Shown here piece after piece: positions 34,590 to 44,213 of a stretch of DNA of 64,000 nucleotides. This DNA comes from Sediminibacterium sp. (GTDB taxonomy: Bacteria > Bacteroidota > Bacteroidia > Chitinophagales > Chitinophagaceae), in NCBI RefSeq assembly GCF_019264485.1, contig NZ_JAHVAA010000014.1, positions 310,001 to 374,000 of the forward strand. Direction: 5' to 3'. A model generated the notes under the pieces. It had not been told where the DNA came from. It was given only the letters and a program-made list of their open reading frames with translations, and ran no database searches. Positions within the stretch are counted from its first letter, which is position 1, and each line of letters opens with the position of its first letter. The translations under genes and the position numbers were made by a program.

Positions 34590-36644
34590 TTACACATTTG
34601 CTAAAAAATCAACTATTTTATCAGTAGTATAATCACTACAGGCGAAATTTTGGCATATGTAAAACAATACTTTCCCGTCTTTAGGCATTTTTCCTGCTAA
34701 TAACGGGAATTCCCATTCTTTAGTTTCTTCCGTCTGCAGTATTTTATTGGGCGAAAAACGTTCCAATACCTGTGGCAGGTAAATTCCGGCCCCGGGGCCC
34801 ATCAGCGCAACCTCCTTCCACCCTGCCAGTTCGGCCTGCATTACCATGGCCCATACCCCAAAAGAGGTAGGATGCTTTACTACAGCCTGGCCCAGTCCGG
34901 CCAGTACCTGGTGCATCCTGTCGAGCCAGTCTTTCCTGTCGAACACCCTTCCAAGGTATTGCAGGTTGGCGGCCATTACCGCATTTCCACTGGGGGTTGC
35001 CCCATCGTACACTTCTTTCTTCCGCACTATAATATCGGCCTGTCCTTCCATGGTATAGAAGTAAAACCCTGTTTTTTCTTCACTGAAATACAGGTTCACC
35101 AGTTCAAGCAGTTCTTTTGCCTTTAACAGGTAGTTGCCCTTACCGGTTATTTCCTGTAACTGTATATATGCCTGTATCAAATAGGCATAATCGTCCAGGA
35201 AAGCAGGTATGCCGGCTTTACCTTCTTTGCAGGTATGGAACCACCTGCCATTCTCAGCTTTACTGAATGACTGTTCTAAAAACTGTATATTCTTTTCGGC
35301 AATTACCCTGTACCTGTTATCTCCCAGTACGGCGTAAGCCTGTCCATAGGCTGAATTCATCAAAGCATTCCAACCGAGTAAATGCTTATCGTCTAATAAT
35401 GGACGCACCCGCTGGTCGCGGCGTTGCCTGAGTATTGTTTTTGATGTTGCTAATTTTTCCAGCCACGCCGTTTCTGTAAAGCCGTTCGCCGCCGCAAAAT
35501 CAGCCGGCTGCATTTTTACCCGCAGAATATTTGTTTCCTCCCAATTACCCTCTTCAGTTATATCGTAATAGGCACAGAATAATTCAGCTTCTTCTCCCAA
35601 TACTTCTTCAATTTCCTGCAAGGACCATGTATAAAATTTTCCTTCCACCCCTTCGCTGTCTGCATCGAGTGCACTGTAGAAACCACCATCGGCGTGCATC
35701 AGTTCGCGTTCTACAAACGACAGGGTTTCGTGAATAGCCCTTGCATATTTATTTGATTTTGTTATTGCATAGGCTTCGCACATGGCCATTACAATCAACG
35801 CATTATCGTAGAGCATTTTTTCGAAGTGAGGTGCCAGCCATTCGGTATCGGTGCTGTACCTCGCAAAACCTCCACCCAACTGGTCGTAGATACCACCGTC
35901 GATCATTTTATCCAGACTCAGTAATGCCTGTTTTTTTGCAGCCGCATCGCCATGAAAATGAAAATGTCTTAATAAATACCGGATGGTTTGCGTTTGCGGA
36001 AACTTAGGCGCATGGCCAAAACCACCCCATTCTGTATCGGCTTGCTTCAGCATATTGGCTGCTATGTCTTCAATGGTTTCCGCTGCCATTACCCAGCCCG
36101 TTGTATTGGCCTGCTGTCCAAATGCATTGGAGGATTGCAGGTGCTGTGTAAGTTTCTCAGCCTGTTGATCAATCTCATCTCTTTTTTCTGTGTATGCCTT
36201 GTATAAACCTAGTAATACTTCTTTCCATGACGGTCTGTTATGTGCCCTTACCGGGGGAAAATAAGTACCGCCATAAAAGGGTTTGGTATCAGGTGTAAGA
36301 AAAACATTCAATGGCCAGCCCCCACTACCCGTCATCGCCTGAACCGCATCCATATATATATGATCAATATCGGGTCTTTCTTCACGGTCAATTTTAATAT
36401 TGATGAAATACTCGTTCATGATGGCAGCTGTGGCTTCATCTTCAAAACTCTCACGCTCCATTACATGACACCAGTGACAGGCGGCATAACCAATGCTTAT
36501 CAGGATGGGTTTGTCTTCTTTTTTTGCCAGCAATAACGCTTCTTCACCCCAGGGGTACCAGTTTACCGGATTGTGTGCATGTTGCAACAAATACGGACTT
36601 GTTTCGTGTATCAACCGGTTATTATGTTTGGCTGTAGATGACAT
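34590..36644 (-). CDS. Thioredoxin-domain protein of the YyaL/DUF255 family
   Basis: The 684-aa protein has the spermatogenesis-associated protein 20/YyaL arrangement. An N-terminal thioredoxin fold (residues 1-165) carries [25 protein letters not shown] and C56-H-W-C59 in [18 protein letters not shown]. An (alpha/alpha)6 barrel like that of glycosidases or epimerases follows: [62 protein letters not shown]. It has no signal peptide. Function remains unclear in the family; the CxxC suggests a redox role. Confidence 0.9.
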   Translation of the reverse strand: MSSTAKHNNRLIHETSPYLLQHAHNPVNWYPWGEEALLLAKKEDKPILISIGYAACHWCHVMERESFEDEATAAIMNEYFINIKIDREERPDIDHIYMDAVQAMTGSGGWPLNVFLTPDTKPFYGGTYFPPVRAHNRPSWKEVLLGLYKAYTEKRDEIDQQAEKLTQHLQSSNAFGQQANTTGWVMAAETIEDIAANMLKQADTEWGGFGHAPKFPQTQTIRYLLRHFHFHGDAAAKKQALLSLDKMIDGGIYDQLGGGFARYSTDTEWLAPHFEKMLYDNALIVMAMCEAYAITKSNKYARAIHETLSFVERELMHADGGFYSALDADSEGVEGKFYTWSLQEIEEVLGEEAELFCAYYDITEEGNWEETNILRVKMQPADFAAANGFTETAWLEKLATSKTILRQRRDQRVRPLLDDKHLLGWNALMNSAYGQAYAVLGDNRYRVIAEKNIQFLEQSFSKAENGRWFHTCKEGKAGIPAFLDDYAYLIQAYIQLQEITGKGNYLLKAKELLELVNLYFSEEKTGFYFYTMEGQADIIVRKKEVYDGATPSGNAVMAANLQYLGRVFDRKDWLDRMHQVLAGLGQAVVKHPTSFGVWAMVMQAELAGWKEVALMGPGAGIYLPQVLERFSPNKILQTEETKEWEFPLLAGKMPKDGKVLFYICQNFACSDYTTDKIVDFLANV

Positions 36645-36668
36645 GCGCTGAATTTGACCACTAAAATA

Positions 36669-36697
36669 AAACCCCCTGCGTTAGCAAGGGGTTTTTA
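36669..36697 (-). terminator. Intrinsic terminator after hemD
   Basis: AACCCCCT and AAGGGGTT form the stem with flanking A/T runs; on the minus strand it lies about 20 nt beyond the hemD stop. Confidence 0.8.
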
Positions 36698-36717
36698 TCT
36701 GTCATGCGATGATGAAT

Positions 36718-37515
36718 TTATTTTTTTGTTTGTATTGAAGCTAAAAACTGATCAAGGGCCGATACCATACTTGGTTTTTGAGGCGATGGCACTTTAATTT
36801 CCAGTTTCAATCCTGCATCTTCTACTGCCTTCGAGGTATTGTTACCAAATGCGCCGATGACAGTTCCGTTTTGTTTGAATGAGGGCATATTATCAAAAAG
36901 GCTCTTTACGCCGCTGGGTGTAAAAAAGCAAATAACATCGTATTCTTTCCCTTCCACCACTTCTTTGATATCGTTGCTGATGGTGCGATACATAAATGCC
37001 AGTTGAAACTCGCAGTTATTCGATTTGAGCCAGTTCACGATTTCATTGTCTTGTTGGTTCTCACTACACACATAAAGAAATTTCTCGTTCTCCTTGTGTT
37101 TGTTGATCACATCGAACATACTCTTATTGGTACCATCGGCACCATAGAATACCTTTCTTTTGCGATAGAGAATAAATTTCTGGAGATACAGTGCCACAGC
37201 TTCGGTAATACAGAAATACTTTGTATCCTGTCCGATGGTGACTTTCATTTCTTCACAGGTACGGAAAAAATGATCGATGGCATTTCTGCTGGTGAAGATC
37301 ACCCCAGAATAATGCATGATATCAATTTTCTGTTTGCGAAAATCTTTTGCGGGAATCCCATCCAGCTTAATAAAGGGATGAAATACCAGTTCTACCTTAT
37401 ACTTCCGTTCCAGATCGAAATAAGGCGATTTATCGCTTTCGGGTCTGGGCTGGGAGATCAATATTCTTTTTAAGGTCTTAGGGGTACCCGTTTGTTTTGC
37501 TCCGTTCTTTACCAT
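36718..37515 (-). CDS. hemD: Uroporphyrinogen-III synthase family protein
   Basis: The ATG at 37515 (MVKNGAKQTGTPKTLKRILISQPRP) is preferred to a TTG at 37542. The 265-aa protein matches Bacteroidota HemD-like proteins: SGVIFTSRNAIDHFFRTCEE, DTKYFCITEAVALYLQKFI, FLYVCSENQQDNEIVNWL, YDVICFFTPSGVKSLFDN, and IGAFGNNTSKAVEDAGLKLEI. The enzyme cyclises hydroxymethylbilane to uroporphyrinogen III in haem and B12 synthesis. It pairs with the DUF4271 gene 29 nt upstream. Confidence 0.88.
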   Translation of the reverse strand: MVKNGAKQTGTPKTLKRILISQPRPESDKSPYFDLERKYKVELVFHPFIKLDGIPAKDFRKQKIDIMHYSGVIFTSRNAIDHFFRTCEEMKVTIGQDTKYFCITEAVALYLQKFILYRKRKVFYGADGTNKSMFDVINKHKENEKFLYVCSENQQDNEIVNWLKSNNCEFQLAFMYRTISNDIKEVVEGKEYDVICFFTPSGVKSLFDNMPSFKQNGTVIGAFGNNTSKAVEDAGLKLEIKVPSPQKPSMVSALDQFLASIQTKK

Positions 37516-37544
37516 GCTAGCTTGCTGTCTGAGATTTTGCAAAA

Positions 37545-38531
37545 TTAAAACCTTCCACCGATATAATCCGCCATCAGTTTATATAATAACAATAGCGGAA
37601 GTATTTCAACGGCGCAAAGGTAAAGAAAAAAATGTAAAGCGTTCACTTTCAATGTGTTCCTTATTGTGGCAAAGGATATTATATACCTGTAAAGCAGCAG
37701 CAGCAACACCAATCCAACCGAAACAGTCAGTGCAACTTCCTTAAAACCAGGTCTGGCAAAGGCCATCAGGAACAAAAAGGGCACCAGTAGCACCCCCAGT
37801 ACTTTGTTTACCAGGAACACCGTAAACGTATAGTTTACAGCCGCTTCTCTCGAATTAAATACCCAGCCCGCGAACTGCAGGAAAAGAAATTTACCGAAGT
37901 ATACAATGGTCAGCAAACCGGCTCCAAAAAATACTATATGCCAGAACGGGTAGTCGAGCCATTCTTTATTTCGGATGACGAGGGCACCATAAATGCTTGT
38001 GGTAATAATAAAAAGGAGGTTTACAAACAAGGATGCCAGGTTATCCTGCAACAACTGATCTTTTGTTTGTTTTTGCCGCAATGAAGTTTGCAGGAAGAGG
38101 ATAAACAGGTTTTTAAAATACCTTGGAAAAACGGTTCGCACAAAAGCCAGCAGCAATACCACACCCATCAACAGGTAAAACATATCATCCAGCGTTCTTC
38201 TTTCCCTGAAATCGGAAATCATGAACAATGGCTTTTGTGTTAAGGGTAAAAATGGATGGGTATAATATTTTCTATACGTGCTGGTATCGATACCGGGAGC
38301 TATAGGTATTGTTGCAGGTATGATTGAATCGGCCCTTAAACTGTCGCTCTGTTGTTGAAGTGTGTCTGCAATGATTGATACCGTATCGATGGGTTGTCGC
38401 CTTGTAACCGGAACAGCACTGTCATTTTGCTGAACAACAGCCCTGCGAACGGGTGTATCGGTTTGGCTTATGCCAATAAGAAAGGAAAATATTCCTGTAA
38501 GCACCAAAAAACTACGCTTCAGCAAGTTCAT
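37545..38531 (-). CDS. DUF4271 family membrane protein
   Basis: The 328-aa protein has a signal-like N-terminus (RSFLVLTGIFSFLIGIS), a periplasmic linker to about residue 110, then some six to seven membrane helices beginning MFYLLMGVVLLLAFVRTVFPRYFKNLFILFLQTS. This is the DUF4271 arrangement, a Bacteroidota family often found next to hemD. Function is unknown. It is divergent from hemW across a 73-bp promoter region. Confidence 0.85.
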   Translation of the reverse strand: MNLLKRSFLVLTGIFSFLIGISQTDTPVRRAVVQQNDSAVPVTRRQPIDTVSIIADTLQQQSDSLRADSIIPATIPIAPGIDTSTYRKYYTHPFLPLTQKPLFMISDFRERRTLDDMFYLLMGVVLLLAFVRTVFPRYFKNLFILFLQTSLRQKQTKDQLLQDNLASLFVNLLFIITTSIYGALVIRNKEWLDYPFWHIVFFGAGLLTIVYFGKFLFLQFAGWVFNSREAAVNYTFTVFLVNKVLGVLLVPFLFLMAFARPGFKEVALTVSVGLVLLLLLYRYIISFATIRNTLKVNALHFFLYLCAVEILPLLLLYKLMADYIGGRF

Positions 38532-38604
38532 TGATACAAAAATAAGCTTTTACCATATCTCTAAGTCATCAACCCCTGCCTGCTTACCTGTATCTTCGTA
38601 AAAT

Positions 38605-39732
38605 ATGTCGGGCATTTATATTCATATTCCTTTCTGCAGAAAAGCCTGTCATTATTGTAATTTTCATTTCTCTACTTCACAACAATCGAGAACAGCAATG
38701 GCTGCTGCTATTGCGAAGGAAGCTGTTATCAGAAAAGATTTTATTACCGGTACTGTATCAACTATTTATTTTGGAGGAGGAACACCTTCACTTTTAACGG
38801 CAGCAGAATTAATGCTCATGATGGATATATTTTCTTCCCATTTTTCCATCGCCACGGATGCTGAAATAACATTAGAAGCCAACCCCGATGATATTTCACC
38901 CGATAAATTGCTGGAATGGAAAAAAGCAGGAATCAACAGGTTGAGTATCGGTATCCAGTCTTTTTTTGAAGAAGACCTTCAATGGATGAACAGGGCACAT
39001 AATGCCAGTCAGGCTAAAAACTGTATACAACTGGCGCAGGATGCAGGTTTCCATAACCTCACCATCGATCTTATTTATGGTACACCAGGTTTAAGCAATG
39101 AAAGGTGGATCACTAATATTGAAACGGCTATTTCATTCAACATACCTCATCTCTCCTGTTATGCATTAACCGTTGAACCCAATACGGCTTTGGATAAACT
39201 GATACAAAAAGGAACTAAAGCAGATGTGGATCAACAAAAACAGGCTGTTCATTTCGATTTACTCACTACCCGTCTTGAAGCCGCCGGTTTTGAACATTAT
39301 GAAATTTCCAATTTCGCCCGGCCCGGTTTCCGCAGCAGACATAACAGCAGTTACTGGCAGGGCAAACCATATCTCGGATTAGGGCCTTCGGCACATTCCT
39401 TTAACGGTAGTATTCGCCAATGGAATATTTCGAATAATGCACTTTACCTGAAAAGTATAGAACAGGATCTGATACCCTTTGAAGCAGAGCAACTCACAGA
39501 TGAACAACAACTGAACGAATACATTATGACCAGCTTACGTACCATGGAAGGTTGTTCGCTGGAACTGATTGAAAAAAAATGGGGCGAAAAAAATGTTTCG
39601 GCTATTAAAGCCGCTGCACAAAAATATTTACAGGAGGAATACCTGAATTTATCCGGCAACCAACTCATCCTCACAAAAAAAGGAAAGTTCCTCGCCGATG
39701 GAATAGCGGCGGAGTTGTTTCAGCTCAATTAA
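38605..39732 (+). CDS. hemW: Radical SAM protein HemW (coproporphyrinogen III oxidase-like)
   Basis: The 375-aa protein starts MSGIYIHIPFC with the radical-SAM cluster C11-x3-C15-x2-C18, followed by NF rather than a fourth Cys, which is the HemW rather than the HemN pattern. YFGGGTPSLL, EANPDD, RLSIGIQSF, DLIYGTPG and EHYEISNFARPG are conserved. A HemN-type C-terminal domain (GLGPSAHSFNGSIRQWN...) follows. HemW is thought to be a haem chaperone rather than an oxidase. It lies divergent to hemD. Confidence 0.93.
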   Translation: MSGIYIHIPFCRKACHYCNFHFSTSQQSRTAMAAAIAKEAVIRKDFITGTVSTIYFGGGTPSLLTAAELMLMMDIFSSHFSIATDAEITLEANPDDISPDKLLEWKKAGINRLSIGIQSFFEEDLQWMNRAHNASQAKNCIQLAQDAGFHNLTIDLIYGTPGLSNERWITNIETAISFNIPHLSCYALTVEPNTALDKLIQKGTKADVDQQKQAVHFDLLTTRLEAAGFEHYEISNFARPGFRSRHNSSYWQGKPYLGLGPSAHSFNGSIRQWNISNNALYLKSIEQDLIPFEAEQLTDEQQLNEYIMTSLRTMEGCSLELIEKKWGEKNVSAIKAAAQKYLQEEYLNLSGNQLILTKKGKFLADGIAAELFQLN

Positions 39733-39740
39733 ATTAAGAC

Positions 39741-39866
39741 ACAAGAATCAAGAGACAAGGTACAGGGATCAAGAAAGAGCCAGAAATCAAGCAACATGGG
39801 GTAAGAAAATTCTTGAAAATGACAATATTGTCTCCTCCTTGATCCTTGCTTCCTGTATCTTGAAAC
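39741..39866. repeat. Family E inverted repeat, two-armed copy
   Basis: The left arm (39741-39799; CAAGAATCAAGAGACAAGG, AGCCAGAAATCAAGCAAC) pairs in part with 39826-39866 (CTCCTTGATCCTTGCTTCCT). It begins 8 nt after the hemW stop and may terminate hemW. Confidence 0.7.
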
Positions 39867-39869
39867 TTA

Positions 39870-39980
39870 TTAATGAGATTTTGAATGATGCAACAGCTTC
39901 CTCAAAAGATTGATGCCAATTACTCCACCGAGGAGTATCAGGAGTACCATGGGGCTTAATAAGGTAAATGAAACTGGCAT
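39870..39980 (-). CDS. Possible 36-aa single-helix membrane peptide
   Basis: The ATG at 39980 opens a short frame: MPVSFTLLSPMVLLILLGGV continuing IGINLLRKLLHHSKSH to a TAA at 39870. It is a hydrophobic helix (about residues 6-26) followed by a basic tail, typical of small membrane proteins. It starts 22 nt after the gpsA stop, with a purine-rich AGGAAAAG stretch before it. A competing 69-aa frame over the same bases is less convincing. Conservation is untested. Confidence 0.4.
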   Translation of the reverse strand: MPVSFTLLSPMVLLILLGGVIGINLLRKLLHHSKSH

Positions 39981-40001
39981 GGGATAAAGTTACCACTTTT
40001 C

Positions 40002-41009
40002 CTATACCAGAAACCCTTCTATTTTCTTAAATCCATCAGCGGCAGGGCGATGTTCCCAGAGTATTTCATAAATGGTTGATGCTATGGGCATTGCGGCATT
40101 TACGGTTTGGTTTGTACGGTAAATACAGCGGGCAGCATTATAGCCTTCTGCTACCATATTCAGCTCTAACTGAGCCGCTTTAACAGAATAACCCTTACCT
40201 ATCATATTGCCGAAAGTGCGGTTTCTACTATACAGCGAATAACAGGTTACCAGCAGGTCGCCCAGGTATACAGAGGCGGCATAGTTAGGCGTAAGTAATG
40301 CAGGTTGTGTTTCGGTTTCTCCCATTTTGCGCAAGAAAGTCACCATTTCATTGGCACTATTGGCTATATACACACTTAGGAAATTATCGCCGTATTCCAG
40401 TCCGTGTGCAATACCTGCGCCCAGCGCATAAATATTTTTTAATACTGCCGCATACTGAACGCCCACCACATCATCATTCACCACAGTATTAATATATTCA
40501 GTGCTAAAATCATGTGCTATCTGTTCGGCAAAAGCATGATCCTTACCTGAGAATGTGAGATAAGATAATTTTTCTGACGCCACTTCTTCTGCATGACAGG
40601 GACCCAGTAATGCAAAATATTGTTCAATGGGAACATGGTAATGGGTTGATAAATATTCATGCAATAAACGGTTATCGGTTGGCAGGATACCTTTTATGGC
40701 TGAGATGATTTTTTTTCCGGTGAGTTCTTCGGGTTTCAGTTCTTCAAATACCTGTTCAGCATAAGCCGATGGAACTGCTATAACCAAAGCAGTTGATGCC
40801 TCAATCACTTCGTGTATATCGTTGCTTAAACGGAGCTGTTGTGGATTGAAATAAGCGGCACTCAGATAATGCGGATTATGCTTTCTTTTTTCCATATAAG
40901 CAATGGTTTCAGCATTTCTGACCCACCAGTAAATAGTATGACCATTATCTGTGAGTATTTTTGCCAAAGCCGTGGCCCAACTGCCACTACCTATAATTCC
41001 ATACTGCAT
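40002..41009 (-). CDS. gpsA: NAD(P)H-dependent glycerol-3-phosphate dehydrogenase
   Basis: It reduces dihydroxyacetone phosphate to sn-glycerol 3-phosphate for phospholipid synthesis. The ATG at 41009 (MQYGIIGSGSWATALAKIL) places the dinucleotide-binding motif at the N-terminus; the upstream TTG at 41033 is rejected. KGILP, GPCHAEEVA, NIYALGAGIAHGLEYGDN, GDLLVTCYSLYSRNRTFG and EGYNAAR are family hallmarks. At 335 aa the length is standard. Confidence 0.94.
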   Translation of the reverse strand: MQYGIIGSGSWATALAKILTDNGHTIYWWVRNAETIAYMEKRKHNPHYLSAAYFNPQQLRLSNDIHEVIEASTALVIAVPSAYAEQVFEELKPEELTGKKIISAIKGILPTDNRLLHEYLSTHYHVPIEQYFALLGPCHAEEVASEKLSYLTFSGKDHAFAEQIAHDFSTEYINTVVNDDVVGVQYAAVLKNIYALGAGIAHGLEYGDNFLSVYIANSANEMVTFLRKMGETETQPALLTPNYAASVYLGDLLVTCYSLYSRNRTFGNMIGKGYSVKAAQLELNMVAEGYNAARCIYRTNQTVNAAMPIASTIYEILWEHRPAADGFKKIEGFLV

Positions 41010-41050
41010 GTATCTGGGGTTGTTCAATTGCAAACATACGGAGAGTAGAC

Positions 41051-41276
41051 GGGAAGTCCGAAAGTCCGGAGTTGGAAAGACCGGGGATGGTTGCTGATAC
41101 TACTCCGCACAAACTCCATTTTCTCATGTTCTCTGCGGTGAGCTACTCGACTATTCAACGCAGAGAACATGAGGAAGCAGAGGTTTTGCAGCCTATAATA
41201 ATAGGCTTAAAACAATAAGGCTTTATAAAATTATACGCTCTTCTTCGGACTTTCGGTTTTACCAACTTTCGGACTT
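41051..41276. repeat. Nested inverted repeats: family A outer, 15-bp perfect inner
   Basis: The outer arms, 41051-41086 (AAGTCCGAAAGTCCGG) and 41243-41276 (TTCGGACTTTCGG), belong to family A. Inside, CTCATGTTCTCTGCG (41123-41137) is exactly reversed at 41159-41173. The island fills the 270-bp gap between gpsA and the HlyD gene and contains no credible ORF. Confidence 0.75.
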
Positions 41277-41278
41277 AA

Positions 41279-42631
41279 TTACTCTTTCTTCTTCTCCTCA
41301 AATAATTTATCCTTCGCCACAACTTCAACCATATTACCCTCTTTTAAAATTTTGCTTACGGTATTGTATGGTCCAGTTACTACCTGGTCGCCTTCATTTA
41401 GTCCTTCAATAATTTCAATATAGTTAAGGTCCTGAATAGCTGTTTTTACTTTTACTTTTTTTACTTTTTTATCTTTCCCTATCACAAACACAACTTCTTC
41501 CACTGCTTCATCATCTGCCGGATCGCCACTTGCCGGGCCATCATCCGTTTTTGTTTTCTTTCCTTCGCCTTCGCCTTCTTTTTCACGCGTGGTTACAGCA
41601 TTGAGCGGAACAGATAATACATTTTCTTTTGTATTGGTTTGAATATCTGCGCTGGCCGTCATACCCGGACGGAAAGGAAAAGCTCTTCCAGGTACCACCA
41701 TATCCTTATAGCTTTCTGCAATAAGACGGATATGTACTTTATAATTCGTCACTTCAGTAGATGTAGCAGTAGCTGTTGCCTGTGTATTAGGGTTAGCTAT
41801 TTTATATACCAGCCCTTTGAATTTACGATTGGTATATGCATCTACTTCCACCAGTGCGGTATCGCCAAGTTTTACTTTTGGAATATCATTTTCACCCACA
41901 TCCACTCTTATTTCAATGCTGCGCATATCGGCTACGCGCATCATTTCTGTACCAGCCATCTGTGCTGTTCCTACCACACGTTCTCCTTTTTTTACAGCGA
42001 GTAAACTAATAACACCATCCATAGGTGCAGTAATGGTGGTTCTGGAAAGATCTTTGATGGCTCGTGATAATTGCGCCTCGGCACCCATTATAGAGGCTTC
42101 GGTACCTTTTAATCCTTCCCTCGCAGCATTATAATTGGCTTCAGCAGAACGGTATGCCTGTTCGGCCTGATCGTATTCCTGACGAGATGTTACTTTTTCT
42201 GTATAGAGTTTTCTTTGTCTTTCAAAAGCTGCTTTTGCATTATCGAGTGTGGCTTTCAACCCGGGTAAACTGGCGTTGGAATTAGAAAGTTGCGCTTTTG
42301 CCTGGTCTACCCCTGCTGCTACCTGGTCTTTTTGGGTAGAATAAATATCAGCATAAATTCTTGCCAATACCTGACCCTTGCGAACGCTGTCTCCTTCGTT
42401 TACATTTAATTCTACTATTTCACCACTCACATCGGGACTCACTTTTACTTCTATCTCAGGGTATACTTTACCACTGGCGTTTACAGTTTCAATGATGGTT
42501 CTGGTAGCTGCTTTTTCTGCAGATACTTTAAGCCCTTCTTCTTTACCTATCACACCACTTTTTTTCAGTCCGATAAAGCCTCCCACTACTACAACCAGTC
42601 CGATAATGGTCCAAAGTAATTTCTTATTCAT
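41279..42631 (-). CDS. Efflux periplasmic adaptor (HlyD/MFP family)
   Basis: The 450-aa protein has an N-terminal membrane anchor (LLWTIIGLVVVVGGFIGL). A lipoyl-like domain split by a long coiled hairpin follows (VSPDVSGEIVELNVNEGDSVRKGQVLARI; QVAAGVDQAKAQL...EQAYRSAEANYNAAREGL; TTITAPMDGVISLLAVKKGERV), then beta-barrel and membrane-proximal domains. A charged insertion (EKEGEGEGKKTKTDDGPASG) interrupts the C-terminal part. It is in a two-gene operon after tolC, 34 nt downstream. No inner-membrane pump is adjacent. Confidence 0.9.
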   Translation of the reverse strand: MNKKLLWTIIGLVVVVGGFIGLKKSGVIGKEEGLKVSAEKAATRTIIETVNASGKVYPEIEVKVSPDVSGEIVELNVNEGDSVRKGQVLARIYADIYSTQKDQVAAGVDQAKAQLSNSNASLPGLKATLDNAKAAFERQRKLYTEKVTSRQEYDQAEQAYRSAEANYNAAREGLKGTEASIMGAEAQLSRAIKDLSRTTITAPMDGVISLLAVKKGERVVGTAQMAGTEMMRVADMRSIEIRVDVGENDIPKVKLGDTALVEVDAYTNRKFKGLVYKIANPNTQATATATSTEVTNYKVHIRLIAESYKDMVVPGRAFPFRPGMTASADIQTNTKENVLSVPLNAVTTREKEGEGEGKKTKTDDGPASGDPADDEAVEEVVFVIGKDKKVKKVKVKTAIQDLNYIEIIEGLNEGDQVVTGPYNTVSKILKEGNMVEVVAKDKLFEEKKKE

Positions 42632-42665
42632 AGATATTGTATTTCTGTTTTATACTACCCGGTTA

Positions 42666-44129
42666 TTAGAGTTTCAGTCCCTGTCCTTTATAAAATTCCA
42701 GCACTTTCATTTTAAATACATAGTCGTATTGGTTTGCCAGTTGCTGTACTTTGGCACGAAGGAGGTTATTCTGGTTGGTAATGAGATCGAGTGCCCCCAG
42801 TAAACCCACTTCATAACGTTTTATGGCAAAATCGTAAGCTTTCTGAGTGCTCTCTACTGTTTTTTTACCTGCATTAAATTTTTGGAGTGCCGCTGTGGCA
42901 TTATTATATGCGGTATATATATCCTGTTTCAGTTTGAGATCAGCCTGTGTTTTTTGCAGTTCCACATTTCTCAGGTCCAGTTTAGAACGCTGGTAAGCTG
43001 TTTTAGCCTGTCCATTATTAAAAATGGGTATGGAAAAATTGAGGCCTACATTCTGACCAAAGTTATTAGTGATCTGATCGGTCCATCCTTCCCATAATCC
43101 ACTAAAACCCCTGCTGCTTTGTGAAAAACGATACAAGGGACTTTGTACATAGTAGTCTACATTGCTGATGGTAACTTTGGGTTCTGCGCCTGTTACAGGG
43201 CTATAACCCAAAAAGGTAAAACCGGTTGTTCTTTTGAATGAATTGGAGAAGTTGGTAGCAAGGTTACCCCCGAAAGTAATGGTTGGGTACATCTGACCTT
43301 TAGTAGCCAGAACAGATTTTTGTGCGGCTTTGATCCTGAAATCATTTGCTTTTTGCAATGGCTGTGAAGTAAGTGCCAGTTGGTACACCAGTTCTGGCTG
43401 CAGATCACCAAAACTTTCAATGGGTATACTTTCTACCGGCGGTGCTTCCAGATCGAAAGCAATTGCCGGATCGAGGTTTAATAAACCTTTCAGGTTTAAT
43501 ACATTCAATTCATAACCGGTAAGTGCGGCTACATAATTGCTGCTGTCGCTGGCTAATTGCGCCTCAATTTCTGCAAGGTTCAATTCCGGTAACACTCCCG
43601 CTTCCACTCTTTTTCTGGTAATGTCTAACTGGGTCTGCGATTGTGCAATCTGTACCTGTGTAATTTTCACCTGCTCTCTTGAAGCGAGTATCTGGAGATA
43701 AAAATTAGCCACATTTAATGAAATATCGTTAGCTGTTCTTTCTACTTCAGCCAATGCTGCCTGTGCACTAAATGCAGCAGATTTGATATTGTTTTTGATG
43801 GCTCCGCCGTTATACAGCTGTATGCCGGCATTCAGACCAAAATTCTGGTATAAAAACTGATTGGTAGAGAACTGGTTGGTAGTAGGGTCAATAGATCTAC
43901 CAAAACGCACACCTGTTCCTGAACTCATATTCAGTGAAGGATATTGATTCAGTTTTGCCTGTCGTGCAAGCAATGCGCTGATTCTGGCCTGTACATCGGC
44001 CTGCTTCACAGAAATATTATTCTGTGTAGCATAATCAATACATTTCCGCAGATCCCATTTCTCATTGGTAGTCTGAGCCTGCACCTGTACCAGAATGGCA
44101 CAACCCAAAAGGGCAATTAACTTCTTCAT
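42666..44129 (-). CDS. TolC family outer membrane efflux protein
   Basis: The ATG at 44129 gives the signal peptide MKKLIALLGCAILVQVQAQ. The 487-aa protein has two repeats of the TolC/OEP fold: WDLRKCIDYATQNNISVKQADVQARISALLARQAKLNQYPSL near the N-terminus, and LGLNFSIPIFNNGQAKTAYQRSKLDLRNVELQ toward the C-terminus. It forms the outer-membrane duct for the HlyD-type adaptor downstream. The transporter they serve is not in this window. Confidence 0.9.
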   Translation of the reverse strand: MKKLIALLGCAILVQVQAQTTNEKWDLRKCIDYATQNNISVKQADVQARISALLARQAKLNQYPSLNMSSGTGVRFGRSIDPTTNQFSTNQFLYQNFGLNAGIQLYNGGAIKNNIKSAAFSAQAALAEVERTANDISLNVANFYLQILASREQVKITQVQIAQSQTQLDITRKRVEAGVLPELNLAEIEAQLASDSSNYVAALTGYELNVLNLKGLLNLDPAIAFDLEAPPVESIPIESFGDLQPELVYQLALTSQPLQKANDFRIKAAQKSVLATKGQMYPTITFGGNLATNFSNSFKRTTGFTFLGYSPVTGAEPKVTISNVDYYVQSPLYRFSQSSRGFSGLWEGWTDQITNNFGQNVGLNFSIPIFNNGQAKTAYQRSKLDLRNVELQKTQADLKLKQDIYTAYNNATAALQKFNAGKKTVESTQKAYDFAIKRYEVGLLGALDLITNQNNLLRAKVQQLANQYDYVFKMKVLEFYKGQGLKL

Positions 44130-44213
44130 ATATAACAAAAATAACAGTTTCCCAACCAGATAGATAATTTTCTGATAGGCGGAGTAGCATTAACCAAAAC
44201 CGTTCATAGGTCG

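Noticed and set aside
39787..39996. 69-aa minus-strand frame after gpsA
   Set aside because: Composition is not protein-like and it overlaps a family E repeat; the 36-aa hydrophobic frame over the same bases is more credible.
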